In this document: positions 16,874 to 25,475 of the stretch, in pieces
How positions within the stretch are numbered: the first letter of the stretch is position 1
How the letters are laid out: every line of letters begins with the position of its first letter
DNA from: CAVZTX01 sp963778375
Lineage (GTDB): Bacteria > Chloroflexota > Ktedonobacteria > Ktedonobacterales > Ktedonobacteraceae
Assembly (NCBI GenBank): GCA_963778375.1
Contig: CAVZTX010000018.1
Span: forward strand, 62,001-126,000
DNA length: 64,000 nt
Direction: 5' to 3'
Notes under the pieces: model-generated
Databases searched by the model: none
What the model was told of the DNA's origin: nothing
What the model saw: only the letters and a program-made list of their open reading frames with translations
Made by a program: the position numbers and the translations under genes

Positions 16874-18625
16874 CTACGAGGGTGTTATCTGTAGTATACG
16901 CGTGCCCCAGTTCTCATAGCGGGTAGCAAATCCACCGGGGATATATTCGGTGGCCAGCCAGATGCTTCCGTCGAGATTGTCGATGGCCGTTGCAGAGTAA
17001 TCGCCCCAACTGCATGCATCTCCATACTGTGGCAAACACGATCCATACTTGTCCGGTTCACTGCCTGCTGCTACAAGATGCAGTGGACTGAAGTTTGTAG
17101 CTTTGCCATTAGCGTCAGTCGTAAAGGTTGTGTAGGCTACGCTCGGAAAGTAATCGGGGCCAACCAGGGTCATAATCATGGCACCTGCGCCTTTGTTCAC
17201 TGTGAGCGTCCCGGAGAGTAAATATTCGCCTTTGACCGCGATGTAGCCTTGATCCTGGATATGTGCGGAACTGAGAATGTTGTGATCTATCTGCGGTCGA
17301 ACAGCAAACCAGGCGGTGCCCGAGCGGTTGACGGTATCTCCAACTACATGGACTTCTGAATAGAGCGAACCCCAGAGTATGCCGCCGGCGTAGACGACGT
17401 CGTCCATGCGATCATCATCTGTATTGATTGGTGCTGCGAAGCCTTTTTGTAGAGCCATTGGTGGGTGACCGTAGACCTCGCTTGTAAGGAGTATGCTGCT
17501 CAGTGGGGGGATGCCGTTATTATCAAGTAATGCCTGATTTGTCAAAGCCCAGATGCTGATGCGGTGGCTGGTAGCGAGTCCTCGATAGAGCGAACTCATG
17601 AAGAACTCAGCGGGTTGATTCGTTTCGTTGAGGGCAGGTTGGAGGGCGTCGGCGGCCATTCCTCCGATCGCCAAGTCACTGTAGTGAACGAAATAGGGGG
17701 CTGGCTGAAGAGCAACAAGCTGCGATTTCGAGATCGCATAGACCTGAGAACCATAAAAGGTGACCGGCGGAGCCTTTAGACCGAACTCGTTCTGGGTCAC
17801 GTAGACTCCGAATGCATCCACAGCTAAGCGTGGATTATCGGCAAAGCATGGGCAGGCAGGATGTTCAACATGAGCAGCGGTAGTGGTATCCGTGGTATCA
17901 GTTGTATCGATACGATACACGTTCCACGCGGCGGTTGGATTGACGCCGGTACTGACTGCGAGGTCGAGATGGCTGTGACGGTTATCGAGATCGACTGCTG
18001 ATAGGGTGCTAAACCAGCTCGCTGACGATGGATCAAAGAAACACCTGGGATCGAACGTGTTTTCGTCCGGGTTCTCGCCGAAGAAGTCATTCAGCGAAAT
18101 GGCGGGGAGCGCAGTTCTGCCGTCGTGGAAATAGATGGTTATGGCGAGATTGACTTCCTCGACCACAAAGGAAGGACTGACGCATAGGCCCTGATCGGGA
18201 GGATCAATTTCGTAGGTGGTCACGTGGAGGTCCGAGAGCGCGTTTACTCCATCGAAGCTCTGTAGGAGGCCTGTCGGGTGTTGATCGTTGCTTGTTACCG
18301 ACAAGGCACCGTTGCCTGTGCTAACGCGTGGTGCCTGGGTATCGGTGATTGCTCGTTGGATGATTTGCTGGTTGCTGGGAGAGATGGCATTGCCGCCGAA
18401 GTAGGGATGTTTCCCCTTTCGGCTTTTGGGCAGTGTGGCGGGTGAGAAGGTGCCAGCAAGCTTCAGTTTGCCTTGTGAGATGCCCTTTGTGATGGTGGTC
18501 TGGGAACTTGTAGGGATTTTGTGATGCATACCTGTGAGGTTCAAGGTAGCGACGAATAAAGCTGCGGTTATGCCAATGAGCAGTATTCCGGCTAGTATGT
18601 AGCGCCATCCATTTTTGAAGGGCAT
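16874..18625 (-). CDS. Exported beta-propeller-like protein, WGDYS family
   Basis: 583 residues with an N-terminal signal/anchor (about 9-30). Not a known enzyme. Landmarks shared with the genes at 36012 and 38346: LLQSFDGVNALSD, DPPDQGLCVSPSFVVE, DPRCFFDPSSASWF, CPCFADNPRLAVDAFGVYVT, and near the end CSWGDYSATAIDNLDGSIW. The repeated strand pattern and closing WGDY blade suggest a secreted propeller. Cys pairs may form disulfides. It converges on the response regulator with a 9-base gap. The ribosome site is weak. Binding to an extracellular polymer or ligand is a guess only. Confidence 0.72.
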   Translation of the reverse strand: MPFKNGWRYILAGILLIGITAALFVATLNLTGMHHKIPTSSQTTITKGISQGKLKLAGTFSPATLPKSRKGKHPYFGGNAISPSNQQIIQRAITDTQAPRVSTGNGALSVTSNDQHPTGLLQSFDGVNALSDLHVTTYEIDPPDQGLCVSPSFVVEEVNLAITIYFHDGRTALPAISLNDFFGENPDENTFDPRCFFDPSSASWFSTLSAVDLDNRHSHLDLAVSTGVNPTAAWNVYRIDTTDTTDTTTAAHVEHPACPCFADNPRLAVDAFGVYVTQNEFGLKAPPVTFYGSQVYAISKSQLVALQPAPYFVHYSDLAIGGMAADALQPALNETNQPAEFFMSSLYRGLATSHRISIWALTNQALLDNNGIPPLSSILLTSEVYGHPPMALQKGFAAPINTDDDRMDDVVYAGGILWGSLYSEVHVVGDTVNRSGTAWFAVRPQIDHNILSSAHIQDQGYIAVKGEYLLSGTLTVNKGAGAMIMTLVGPDYFPSVAYTTFTTDANGKATNFSPLHLVAAGSEPDKYGSCLPQYGDACSWGDYSATAIDNLDGSIWLATEYIPGGFATRYENWGTRILQITPS

Positions 18626-18695
18626 CGTATCAATCCCATTTCTTTTTAAGGAATACGATACGAGCGGTAGGAATCTCTCAAGTTATTTCTTCCTC

Positions 18696-18727
18696 TTGAC
18701 CTTTCCCCTACTGGAATCCTTTATACT
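18696..18727 (+). promoter_or_regulatory. MerR-type promoter with 20-base spacer
   Basis: TTGACC (18696-18701) and TATACT (18722-18727) are separated by 20 bases. Spacers of 19-20 bases are the hallmark of promoters that MerR proteins activate by twisting the DNA. The spacer contains TTCC-N6-GGAA. The MerR gene starts at 18756 with AAGGAGGT in front, so autoregulation of the whole regulator-transporter operon is likely. Confidence 0.65.
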
Positions 18728-18755
18728 GATATAGAGATTCCAAGGAGGTCGATGT

Positions 18756-19520
18756 ATGAGACAACTACTACAGATAGGCGAGGTTGCGAAACTTATTGGT
18801 GTGTCGCCAAAGACGGTGCGCTACTACCATGAGATTGGGCTGCTGGCGGAACCGGAGCGCACGGAGGGTGGATATCGCCTCTACACGGCAAACGATCTCT
18901 TGCGCTTGCAACAAATCCGGCGGCTGCGTTCTCTTGGATTATCGCTTGAACGCATTCGGGAGATTCTGGGTGAGCCGGACTCTGAGCGTGAATATATGCT
19001 GAGGAATGCGCTGCAATCGCTGGTGGAAGAACTTTCTGCTCAAATTCTGGAGCTTGAAGAACGGCGAGAGATGCTGAAGAAGTTGCTGGCACAAGACGTA
19101 GTCGATACGCCAGCGGAAACGCCTTTGTACTTTGATATAGTCAAAGAACACCTCAGTGACTATTTCTCTAACATGCGTATAGAATACTGGCAGTGGGCGG
19201 AGAAGGTTGATGCGATGCTTGGCGCTTTCCACTGGCCTGAGTCACTATCGTGACATCATGAAGAATTCGTGCAACAGGTGACGGAGCAGCCGGAACAGTT
19301 TAAAGCGTTACTTGCTCTGGAGGAGCGTTTTGCTGCCCTTATTAATGTGCCTGAAGATGCCTCGGAAGTGGAACAATTAGTCGAGGATTACGCTCGTGAA
19401 CTTGGTCCGCTGCAACCTACGTTCTCTGCATATCAGTCTCCAGGCAACGGACCAATTGACAATGCGCTAGCAAATGTGGCTGGAGGCTTTAGCATCTCCA
19501 GCGCAGCGAAGGTTTTTTGA
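18756..19520 (+). pseudogene. MerR-family regulator interrupted by an in-frame TGA
   Basis: Residues 1-165 are a normal MerR protein: HTH QIGEVAKLIGVSPKTVRYYHEIGLL, wing TEGGYRLYTANDL, helix RRLRSLGLSLERIREIL and a dimerisation coiled coil. The stop TGA at 19251-19253 comes in the effector domain. The same frame then runs without shift for 88 more codons (EEFVQQVTEQPEQFKALLAL and so on) to 19520, looking like the rest of the effector domain. CGA to TGA is the simplest explanation. The shortened form keeps DNA binding and dimerisation and might act without inducer. It lies upstream of an ABC transporter operon. Confidence 0.75.
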
Positions 19521-19573
19521 AGAATTGTCGCGGAGGGTCAACGTCAATGTGACGAAAAGTGAGGAGGTGAGCG

Positions 19574-20362
19574 ATGCAGATGGACGCTAAGTCACGGGAA
19601 CGAGATGGTGAAAGAGAGGAATCCTCAGCTATTCGGACGGAGGGGTTGACGCGTCGATATAGGAACCTTGTTGCTGTCGATAAGCTGGATCTGACGGTTT
19701 ACCGAGGGGAGATATATGGTTTTCTGGGGGCGAATGGGGCTGGGAAGACGACGACGATGAAGATGCTGGTAGGATTGCTTGAGCCGGATGGGGGACGAGC
19801 GGAGATCGGTGGGCATGATATGTGGAAAGATCCACTGGCGGCTAAGGCTGTGCTTGGTTATGTTGCTGATCGGGCTATGCTCTATGATCGTTTGACGGGG
19901 CGGGAGTTCCTGATGTTTCTGGCACAAATGCGAGGTATTCCACGACAGCAGGCGGAGGAAGATATTGACTTGCTATTGGATATGCTTGAACTTTCGGATC
20001 GCGCACAGAGCCAGTGTGCCACGTATTCTTATGGGATGAAACGCAAGCTGGCGCTGGCTGCCGCGCTGCTACATCATCCTTCGGTGCTGATTCTGGATGA
20101 GCCGCTGAATGGACTTGATCCGCTGAGTGCTCGACGCTTGAAAGACTTGTTTGCGGAACTTGCGGCGAATGGTACTGCTATCTTTTTGTCTACGCATGAC
20201 CTTGCTACTGCGGAGTCTCTTTGTCATCGTATCGGGATCATTGCTCGTGGCCGACTGGTAGTGGAGGGAAGTGCTGATGAACTGAGAGAGATTGCGGCTG
20301 CTCCTGATCTTGAATCAGTTTTCTTAACGTTGACAGCGGAACAGGCAGGGGTGCCAGCATGA
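19574..20362 (+). CDS. ABC transporter ATPase
   Basis: 262 residues, one nucleotide-binding domain. Walker A GANGAGKTTTMK, signature in the variant form YSYGMKRKLALAAAL, Walker B VLILDEPLNGLDP, switch His in LSTHDLATAE. The signature lacks the usual SGGQ, as in many ABC-2 ATPases of the CcmA/YbhF type. It overlaps the permease gene by 4 bases (ATGA), so the two are coupled. It follows the interrupted MerR gene by 53 bases and should be part of that regulon. Confidence 0.88.
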   Translation: MQMDAKSRERDGEREESSAIRTEGLTRRYRNLVAVDKLDLTVYRGEIYGFLGANGAGKTTTMKMLVGLLEPDGGRAEIGGHDMWKDPLAAKAVLGYVADRAMLYDRLTGREFLMFLAQMRGIPRQQAEEDIDLLLDMLELSDRAQSQCATYSYGMKRKLALAAALLHHPSVLILDEPLNGLDPLSARRLKDLFAELAANGTAIFLSTHDLATAESLCHRIGIIARGRLVVEGSADELREIAAAPDLESVFLTLTAEQAGVPA

Positions 20363-21906
20363 GTATGTTGCTTACTGTCTGGAAGGCTCATCTCAAATCT
20401 GCATACAATGCTTTACGCTCCGATAGTCGCACGCGTGCTACCTGGTTGATTGCGCTTGTCCTGGACCTGGCTTTAGGTGCCTGGTCGGTCAATACTTTGA
20501 TTGCACGCTTCATTCAATGGGATACGGTGGGTTCAACGGCTGTGGTGAATGGGTTATGGGCACTGTGTCTGATTGGGTGGGCGAGTATTAGTCTCTTTTC
20601 AGTGCTTGCGACCCTCCAACTTGGATTCGGCAATCTCGGCATGGGTAGCGATGCTTCATTGTTGCTTATGACGTTGCCTATTCCTCCTGCTATGCGTTTC
20701 CGGGTGCTCTATGGGCTGATGTTCTTTGAGGGTATTGGAAACTGGTTGCTGCTGGAGATGGGTGTTATGGGTATCGCATTAGCAAGAGCTCTGGGTTGGT
20801 GGGCGTTGATATGGCTTATGCTTTTGCTGGTAGGGATGTGTGTTGTTGTGTGGTGTAGTATGGTCGGCACATTATTGGTGATTTGTTTTATTTTGCCTCA
20901 TATGCGAAGGGTTTTGCGAGTCTTCATTGTAATAGGATTGAGTTTGGTATTGCTTGGAGTAGGAGCGCATTTTTTAGGATTCGCCGCAAGGTTGCCGAAG
21001 TTAGCTGTAGTGGCAAGGCTACCTGACCCGAAATTGGGCATTATACTGCTTGTTTTGCTTTTGATCGTGCTTGTAGGTCCTCTGGCTAAGCGCATGGGGA
21101 GGCTATATGTTGCGGCATTTCATACGTTGGAGGGACGCGCTGGTTCTAATGCTGTTTTGACTCTTCCTGGGATTAGGACAGTTAGCGGCGTGTTGGCGCG
21201 TTATAGAAACCTTACAGGCGCGATTTTCTACAAGGGTTTGCTTAATCAAAGTCGGCATTCCTTCACCTGGGCGCGTCTCATGATTGTGCTGATCGGGCTG
21301 TTGCTCTTCCCTATAATGCGAAACGTGGTGGCTCACTCTGGATTTTCGCAAATGTTTTTGGTAACAGCTTATTCTTCGATTTTAGCTATTCTGACTATTA
21401 TGGAGTTAGCTCCGTATGCGATTAGCAGTGAGGGCAATCGATTGGCTCTGTATCTTGTAGCTCCGTTGAATGTAAGCGATATTCTCCGGGCGCGGCTGAT
21501 GGTTTTCTTGTGTTCTGCTCTTTTTATAGGGTTGGTGTCGTGTTGCGTACTGAGTTGGGAAGTCGGCTTGTCAGTGGTTGAGTTTCTCCTTGTTATCACC
21601 ATGATTACTTTGATAATTGTCGGTTATGCGGCTTTTGTCGTATGGGCTAGCGTCTTCGATGAAGACTTGAACCTGGCGGTAGAGGGTAAGATGGAGACCT
21701 TGTTTCAGGAGGAATTACCTTTTACGCCACGGCGTATGCAACTTTTGGGGTTGAGTTTGCTGCTGTTGGGTTTGATGTTGTTTCTGGTCTGGAAGCTAGC
21801 AGTTGTGGTGGCAATTGCTGGGGTGATGATGCTGGATGGGGTGGTGATTGTTGGGATGTGGTATGTGAGCCGTGTTCATGTACGTATGTTGCTCAGAAGG
21901 GGCTAG
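20359..21906 (+). CDS. ABC-2 type permease, large polytopic protein
   Basis: 515 residues with about 11-12 hydrophobic segments and few charged loops. Not an obvious match to a named transporter, but the position directly after the ATPase (4-base overlap) and the ABC-2-like organisation (LMTLPIPPAMRFRVLYGLMF coupling region, YLVAPLNVSDILRARLMVF later) indicate the membrane half of an exporter. The two similar segments suggest an internal duplication, so one chain may replace a dimer. The substrate is unknown. Confidence 0.8.
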   Translation: MSMLLTVWKAHLKSAYNALRSDSRTRATWLIALVLDLALGAWSVNTLIARFIQWDTVGSTAVVNGLWALCLIGWASISLFSVLATLQLGFGNLGMGSDASLLLMTLPIPPAMRFRVLYGLMFFEGIGNWLLLEMGVMGIALARALGWWALIWLMLLLVGMCVVVWCSMVGTLLVICFILPHMRRVLRVFIVIGLSLVLLGVGAHFLGFAARLPKLAVVARLPDPKLGIILLVLLLIVLVGPLAKRMGRLYVAAFHTLEGRAGSNAVLTLPGIRTVSGVLARYRNLTGAIFYKGLLNQSRHSFTWARLMIVLIGLLLFPIMRNVVAHSGFSQMFLVTAYSSILAILTIMELAPYAISSEGNRLALYLVAPLNVSDILRARLMVFLCSALFIGLVSCCVLSWEVGLSVVEFLLVITMITLIIVGYAAFVVWASVFDEDLNLAVEGKMETLFQEELPFTPRRMQLLGLSLLLLGLMLFLVWKLAVVVAIAGVMMLDGVVIVGMWYVSRVHVRMLLRRG

Positions 21907-22016
21907 TATTGATGGATGTTTGGAGACGTTAATTGGCTTCGCATGGAAAGATGAGATGGTTATAGGTTATAATTGAGATGTAGTGCATTATCATAGATTT
22001 TTGAGGTGTTGCAAAA

Positions 22017-22241
22017 ATGAAACAATTCAAAGTAATCGTTGAGAAACATTCAGATGGTTACGTAGCCTATCCACTTGGTTTAAAAGGAATTATCGTCGGT
22101 GAGGGCAATACCTATGAAGAAGCTTTAGCCGATGTGAAGTCCGCCATTCACTTCCATATTGAGACTTTTGGTCTAGATGACCTTGAGGCTGATACCCCTG
22201 TATTAGAGGCCTTTGTGGCTGAAGCAGGAGTGGCTGTGTAG
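22017..22241 (+). CDS. hicB: HicB-like antitoxin
   Basis: 74 residues. The short HicB fold without DNA-binding tail: KQFKVIVEKHSDGYVAYPLGLKGIIVGEGNTYEEALADVKSAI is the classic beta-beta-alpha partial RNase H-like domain. It neutralises the HicA mRNA interferase encoded right after it (1-base overlap). GAGGTG about 10 bases before the ATG is the ribosome site, and TATAAT at 21968-21973 may be the -10. Lack of a helix-turn-helix means autorepression, if any, needs another protein. Confidence 0.83.
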   Translation: MKQFKVIVEKHSDGYVAYPLGLKGIIVGEGNTYEEALADVKSAIHFHIETFGLDDLEADTPVLEAFVAEAGVAV

Positions 22242-22480
22242 TGCCCAAGTTTCCAATAGATGCTCCTAAAGGGAGAGTTATCAAAGCATTTGAACTCCTG
22301 GGATTTCGTCTTGTTCGTGAGCGGGAGCATATTGCTATGGTGCGAGAAAATCCTAATGGAACTCGAACCCCATTGACAATGCCAAATCATTCTCTTATCA
22401 AAGGATCGACGCTAAGAACGATTTGTACTCAAGCAGGTATATCACGAGATGAATTCTTGAGAGCTTACAATCAAATGTGA
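22241..22480 (+). CDS. hicA: HicA-like toxin (mRNA interferase)
   Basis: 79 residues with GTG start overlapping the hicB stop by one base. The YcfA/HicA dsRBD-like fold: APKGRVIKAFELLGFRLVRERE-HIAMVRENP, then LTMPNHSLIKGSTLRTICTQAGISRDEFL. The active His in HIAM is present. HicA cleaves mRNA independently of ribosomes. The antitoxin-first order is less common than hicA-hicB but known. A strong hairpin follows the stop. Confidence 0.85.
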   Translation: MPKFPIDAPKGRVIKAFELLGFRLVREREHIAMVRENPNGTRTPLTMPNHSLIKGSTLRTICTQAGISRDEFLRAYNQM

Positions 22481-22499
22481 AGTTAATAATAGGCTTATG

Positions 22500-22526
22500 T
22501 ACGCTCCACTGTTTGGGTGGAGCGTA
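22500..22526. terminator. Hairpin between hicA and ftsH
   Basis: Perfect stem TACGCTCCAC / GTGGAGCGTA (22500-22509 with 22517-22526), loop of 7, followed on the plus strand by GTTATTTT. It lies between two convergent genes and can serve both. Confidence 0.75.
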
Positions 22527-22549
22527 GTTATTTTCACGCACTTGCCTCA

Positions 22550-24517
22550 TTACCGTAGGGTGGTTGAAGCTGAGGCGGTAGGGGATAGGACTTGCCGGGT
22601 TCGGGTAGGCTCTTTTTGCCTGCCGCATTTAGTGTCGGGAATGCCTGCAAGGATAGATGGTTCGTCGAACTGGCCATCGTTGATTGGCTGATTGAAAAGG
22701 GATTCGAAGAGGGGACCTTCTAGTGTCTCCTCTTTAATCAGGCGCTCGCTGATCATGATGAGGCGGGTTTTGTTCTGTAAGAGGATGTGGTAGGCTTTGT
22801 CAAATGCTTCCTGGATAATGCGACGGATCTCTTCATCTACTTCGCGGGCCGTTTGTTCACTGTAGTTGCGCTGCTCGCCGAAGTCGCGGCCAAGGAAGAC
22901 CAGTTCGTCTTTGTGACCTAATGCCATAGGGCCGATGCGGTCGCTCATGCCATATTCGGTCACCATCGAGCGAGCGATCTTTGTGACGCGCTCAATATCG
23001 TTGGATGCACCCGTCGTGACCTCGCCGAAGATAATGAGTTCAGCTACGTGCCCGCCAAGGGCATAGGCAAGCGTATCCTCAAATTGTGGTTTGCTCCACA
23101 GGTAACGATCTTCCGTTGGTAATAACATTGTGAAGCCACCGGCCTGGCCTCGCGCAACGATCGAGACCTTGTGAACCGGGTCGGTGTTAGGAAGCATGCG
23201 TGCTACCAGGGCGTGACCTACCTCGTGATAGCCTGTAATGGCCTTTTCGCGTTCGCTGATGATGCGGCTCTTGCGTGCCGGTCCTGCTACCACACGATCG
23301 ATCGCCTCTTCGAGTTCGCTCATGCCGACCCTGCGCTTGTTACGCCGCGCTGCCAGAATAGCAGCTTCATTCAGCAAGTTCGAGAGGTCAGCGCCGGAAA
23401 AACCAGGTGTCTGTTTCGCCAGTGTATCAAGCTTGACGCTTGTTTCCAGGGGTTTGCCTTTAGCGTGTACTTGCAAAATGGCGACACGCCCACGAATATC
23501 AGGACGGTCAAGCACCACTTGCCGATCAAAGCGCCCAGGACGCAGCAGGGCGGGATCAAGTATGTCTGGTCGATTGGTAGCTGCGATGACGATCACGTTG
23601 GTGTTGGTATCGAAGCCATCCATCTCCACCAGGATCTGGTTTAGGGTCTGTTCGCGTTCGTCGTGTGAACCTCCCAATCCTGCTCCACGCTGCCGACCTA
23701 CCGCGTCGATCTCATCGACGAAGACAATACAGGGACTATTGCGTTTGGCTTGATCGAAGAGGTCACGCACGCGACTCGCGCCAACGCCTACGAACATCTC
23801 CACGAACTCCGAGCCGCTGATACTAAAGAATGGCACGCCAGCTTCACCTGCTACGGCGCGTGAAATCAGCGTTTTACCCGTTCCCGGAGGTCCAACCAGT
23901 AACAGTCCCTTGGGAATGCGAGCGCCCAGGGCCGCGAACTTATCGGGAAACTTCAAAAACTCAACGATTTCCTGGAGTTCCTGCTTCGCCTCCTCTACTC
24001 CGGCCACATCAGCAAAGGTTACAGTAGACTTGTTGCCCATGAACATACGGGCGCGGCTCTTTCCGAACGACATTGCCTGGTTGTTGCTGCCCTGCGCCTG
24101 GCGCATCATAAAGAAGAGCAGTCCACCTATTAAGAGGAACGGGATGAGATATTCAAGCACACCCAGCCATGCACTTATCGCACTGGGAGCATCATATTGC
24201 AGCACCAGCAATTTGCTGTTGGTATAGTCAATACCATTATCCTTGAGCACTTGCGTAACATCAAATGTATTATTGATATTGGCAGCTTCTTTGGTCGTAT
24301 TCTGGCCGCGAGTGAGCGTAATGGTATCGGATGCGACAGCCAGGGTATCCTGTTGATTTTTACTGATATCTGTCTTGATATCGCTCAAGATGGTGGAGAC
24401 GTTGACTGTGTTGGTATCGGAAGCTGGATGAAAAAATAGGACAATGATCAGGATAATGGCCAGTGCCATCAATAGATAGATGATACTGGTTCTCAGCCAT
24501 TTCCCACTACTGGACAT
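22550..24517 (-). CDS. ftsH: ATP-dependent zinc metalloprotease FtsH
   Basis: 655 residues, full length. Two membrane spans (about 10-29 and 118-138) bracket a small outside domain. AAA+ module: Walker A GPPGTGKT (209-216), Walker B IVFVDEIDA, pore motif FVG, second region of homology NRPDILDPALLRPGRFDR. Zinc protease HEVGH (431-435) with downstream acidic ligand. It degrades misfolded membrane and short-lived regulatory proteins. The C-terminus ends in a disordered Arg/Thr-rich tail. A GAGAGGT site precedes the ATG. No frameshift, in contrast to many neighbours. Confidence 0.96.
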   Translation of the reverse strand: MSSSGKWLRTSIIYLLMALAIILIIVLFFHPASDTNTVNVSTILSDIKTDISKNQQDTLAVASDTITLTRGQNTTKEAANINNTFDVTQVLKDNGIDYTNSKLLVLQYDAPSAISAWLGVLEYLIPFLLIGGLLFFMMRQAQGSNNQAMSFGKSRARMFMGNKSTVTFADVAGVEEAKQELQEIVEFLKFPDKFAALGARIPKGLLLVGPPGTGKTLISRAVAGEAGVPFFSISGSEFVEMFVGVGASRVRDLFDQAKRNSPCIVFVDEIDAVGRQRGAGLGGSHDEREQTLNQILVEMDGFDTNTNVIVIAATNRPDILDPALLRPGRFDRQVVLDRPDIRGRVAILQVHAKGKPLETSVKLDTLAKQTPGFSGADLSNLLNEAAILAARRNKRRVGMSELEEAIDRVVAGPARKSRIISEREKAITGYHEVGHALVARMLPNTDPVHKVSIVARGQAGGFTMLLPTEDRYLWSKPQFEDTLAYALGGHVAELIIFGEVTTGASNDIERVTKIARSMVTEYGMSDRIGPMALGHKDELVFLGRDFGEQRNYSEQTAREVDEEIRRIIQEAFDKAYHILLQNKTRLIMISERLIKEETLEGPLFESLFNQPINDGQFDEPSILAGIPDTKCGRQKEPTRTRQVLSPTASASTTLR

Positions 24518-24641
24518 GGGGATACCTCTCTACTAACGAACGGATAAGCTGCGCAATTGGCTAGCATAGATAATACTTTCGTGGCGTATTATAGCATACT
24601 CTTCTATGTTGCGTGGAGGGCGGTTTCTCTAAACACATCTT

Positions 24642-25370
24642 TTATGAGCCTGGACGAGCGAGTACAAGTGCCCACACCGCTGACGCACCGGCGCTGAAAA
24701 GTGGCGCGGCACACGCTTCCAGGGTAGCCCTGGTTGTGGATACGTCATCGATCAATAGGATTCTACGTCCGAAGAGTGCACCGGTTGCAAAAAGAGGGGT
24801 GCAGGCAAACGCTCTCGTAACGTTTTGCTGGCGTTCGTTGGCTTTCAAATCTACCTGCGCAAGGGTGGCGCGGTGACGTATGAGGATATCATCTCGTAAT
24901 GGGAGACCTACCTGTGTAGCGCATACCTTTGCCAATAAATATGCGTGATTATAGCCGCGCTGCTTCTGTCGCTCCTTATGGAGAGGTACAGGTATGATGA
25001 TATCGGCTTGCATATGATAGGAGAAGTAGGCTTGTGCCAGCAGATGACCTAATGGTTCGGCCAGGCGCGTGTTTCCCTTATATTTCAGCGCGTGGATGTA
25101 TGAGCGCAAGGAGCCGTCGTAGAGGCTAACTGCTCGTAAGCCGTTCAATCGTAAGGGGTGGTACTGACAGCTTCGGCAGATACCGAATGGGGTGAGTGGC
25201 GCATTACAGTGCTGGCAAAATGGGGATGGAAGAGGTGGAATTTTGGAGATGCAGGATGGGCAGAGGATGTGGCCGGTTTTCTGGCAACCTGCGCAGTGGG
25301 TTGGGAAGAGGATATCCAGAAGGTGCTGGAAGACATTATGAGAGCGGTGCAAGAATAGCTTCTTATTCAT
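24642..25370 (-). CDS. ComF-family phosphoribosyltransferase-like protein
   Basis: 242 residues. An N-terminal zinc ribbon with four Cys pairs (CAGCQKTG, CPSC, CQHC, CRSCQ) is followed by a PRTase domain with HALKYKGNTRLAEPLG, IIPVPLHKERQKQRGYNHAYLLAK and the PRPP loop ILLIDDVSTTRATLEAC. ComF is needed for natural DNA uptake in Gram-positives (single-strand DNA import), though many bacteria keep this gene without proven competence. The GAGG is very close to the ATG, so the exact start is uncertain. It is 124 bases upstream-divergent of ftsH on the same strand. Confidence 0.88.
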   Translation of the reverse strand: MNKKLFLHRSHNVFQHLLDILFPTHCAGCQKTGHILCPSCISKIPPLPSPFCQHCNAPLTPFGICRSCQYHPLRLNGLRAVSLYDGSLRSYIHALKYKGNTRLAEPLGHLLAQAYFSYHMQADIIIPVPLHKERQKQRGYNHAYLLAKVCATQVGLPLRDDILIRHRATLAQVDLKANERQQNVTRAFACTPLFATGALFGRRILLIDDVSTTRATLEACAAPLFSAGASAVWALVLARPGS

Positions 25371-25475
25371 CCTCTATACTCTCGCCTATAAAGGAAAGAG
25401 GGCTACCTCTTCCGAAGCGGCCCTCCTCCTTCAAGCTAAAGAGATGCGATTAACGTAGTTATCGCTACCGTTAGC

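Noticed and set aside
24518..24641. Hairpin near ftsH and comF
   Set aside because: Short pairings only, not better than expected by chance.
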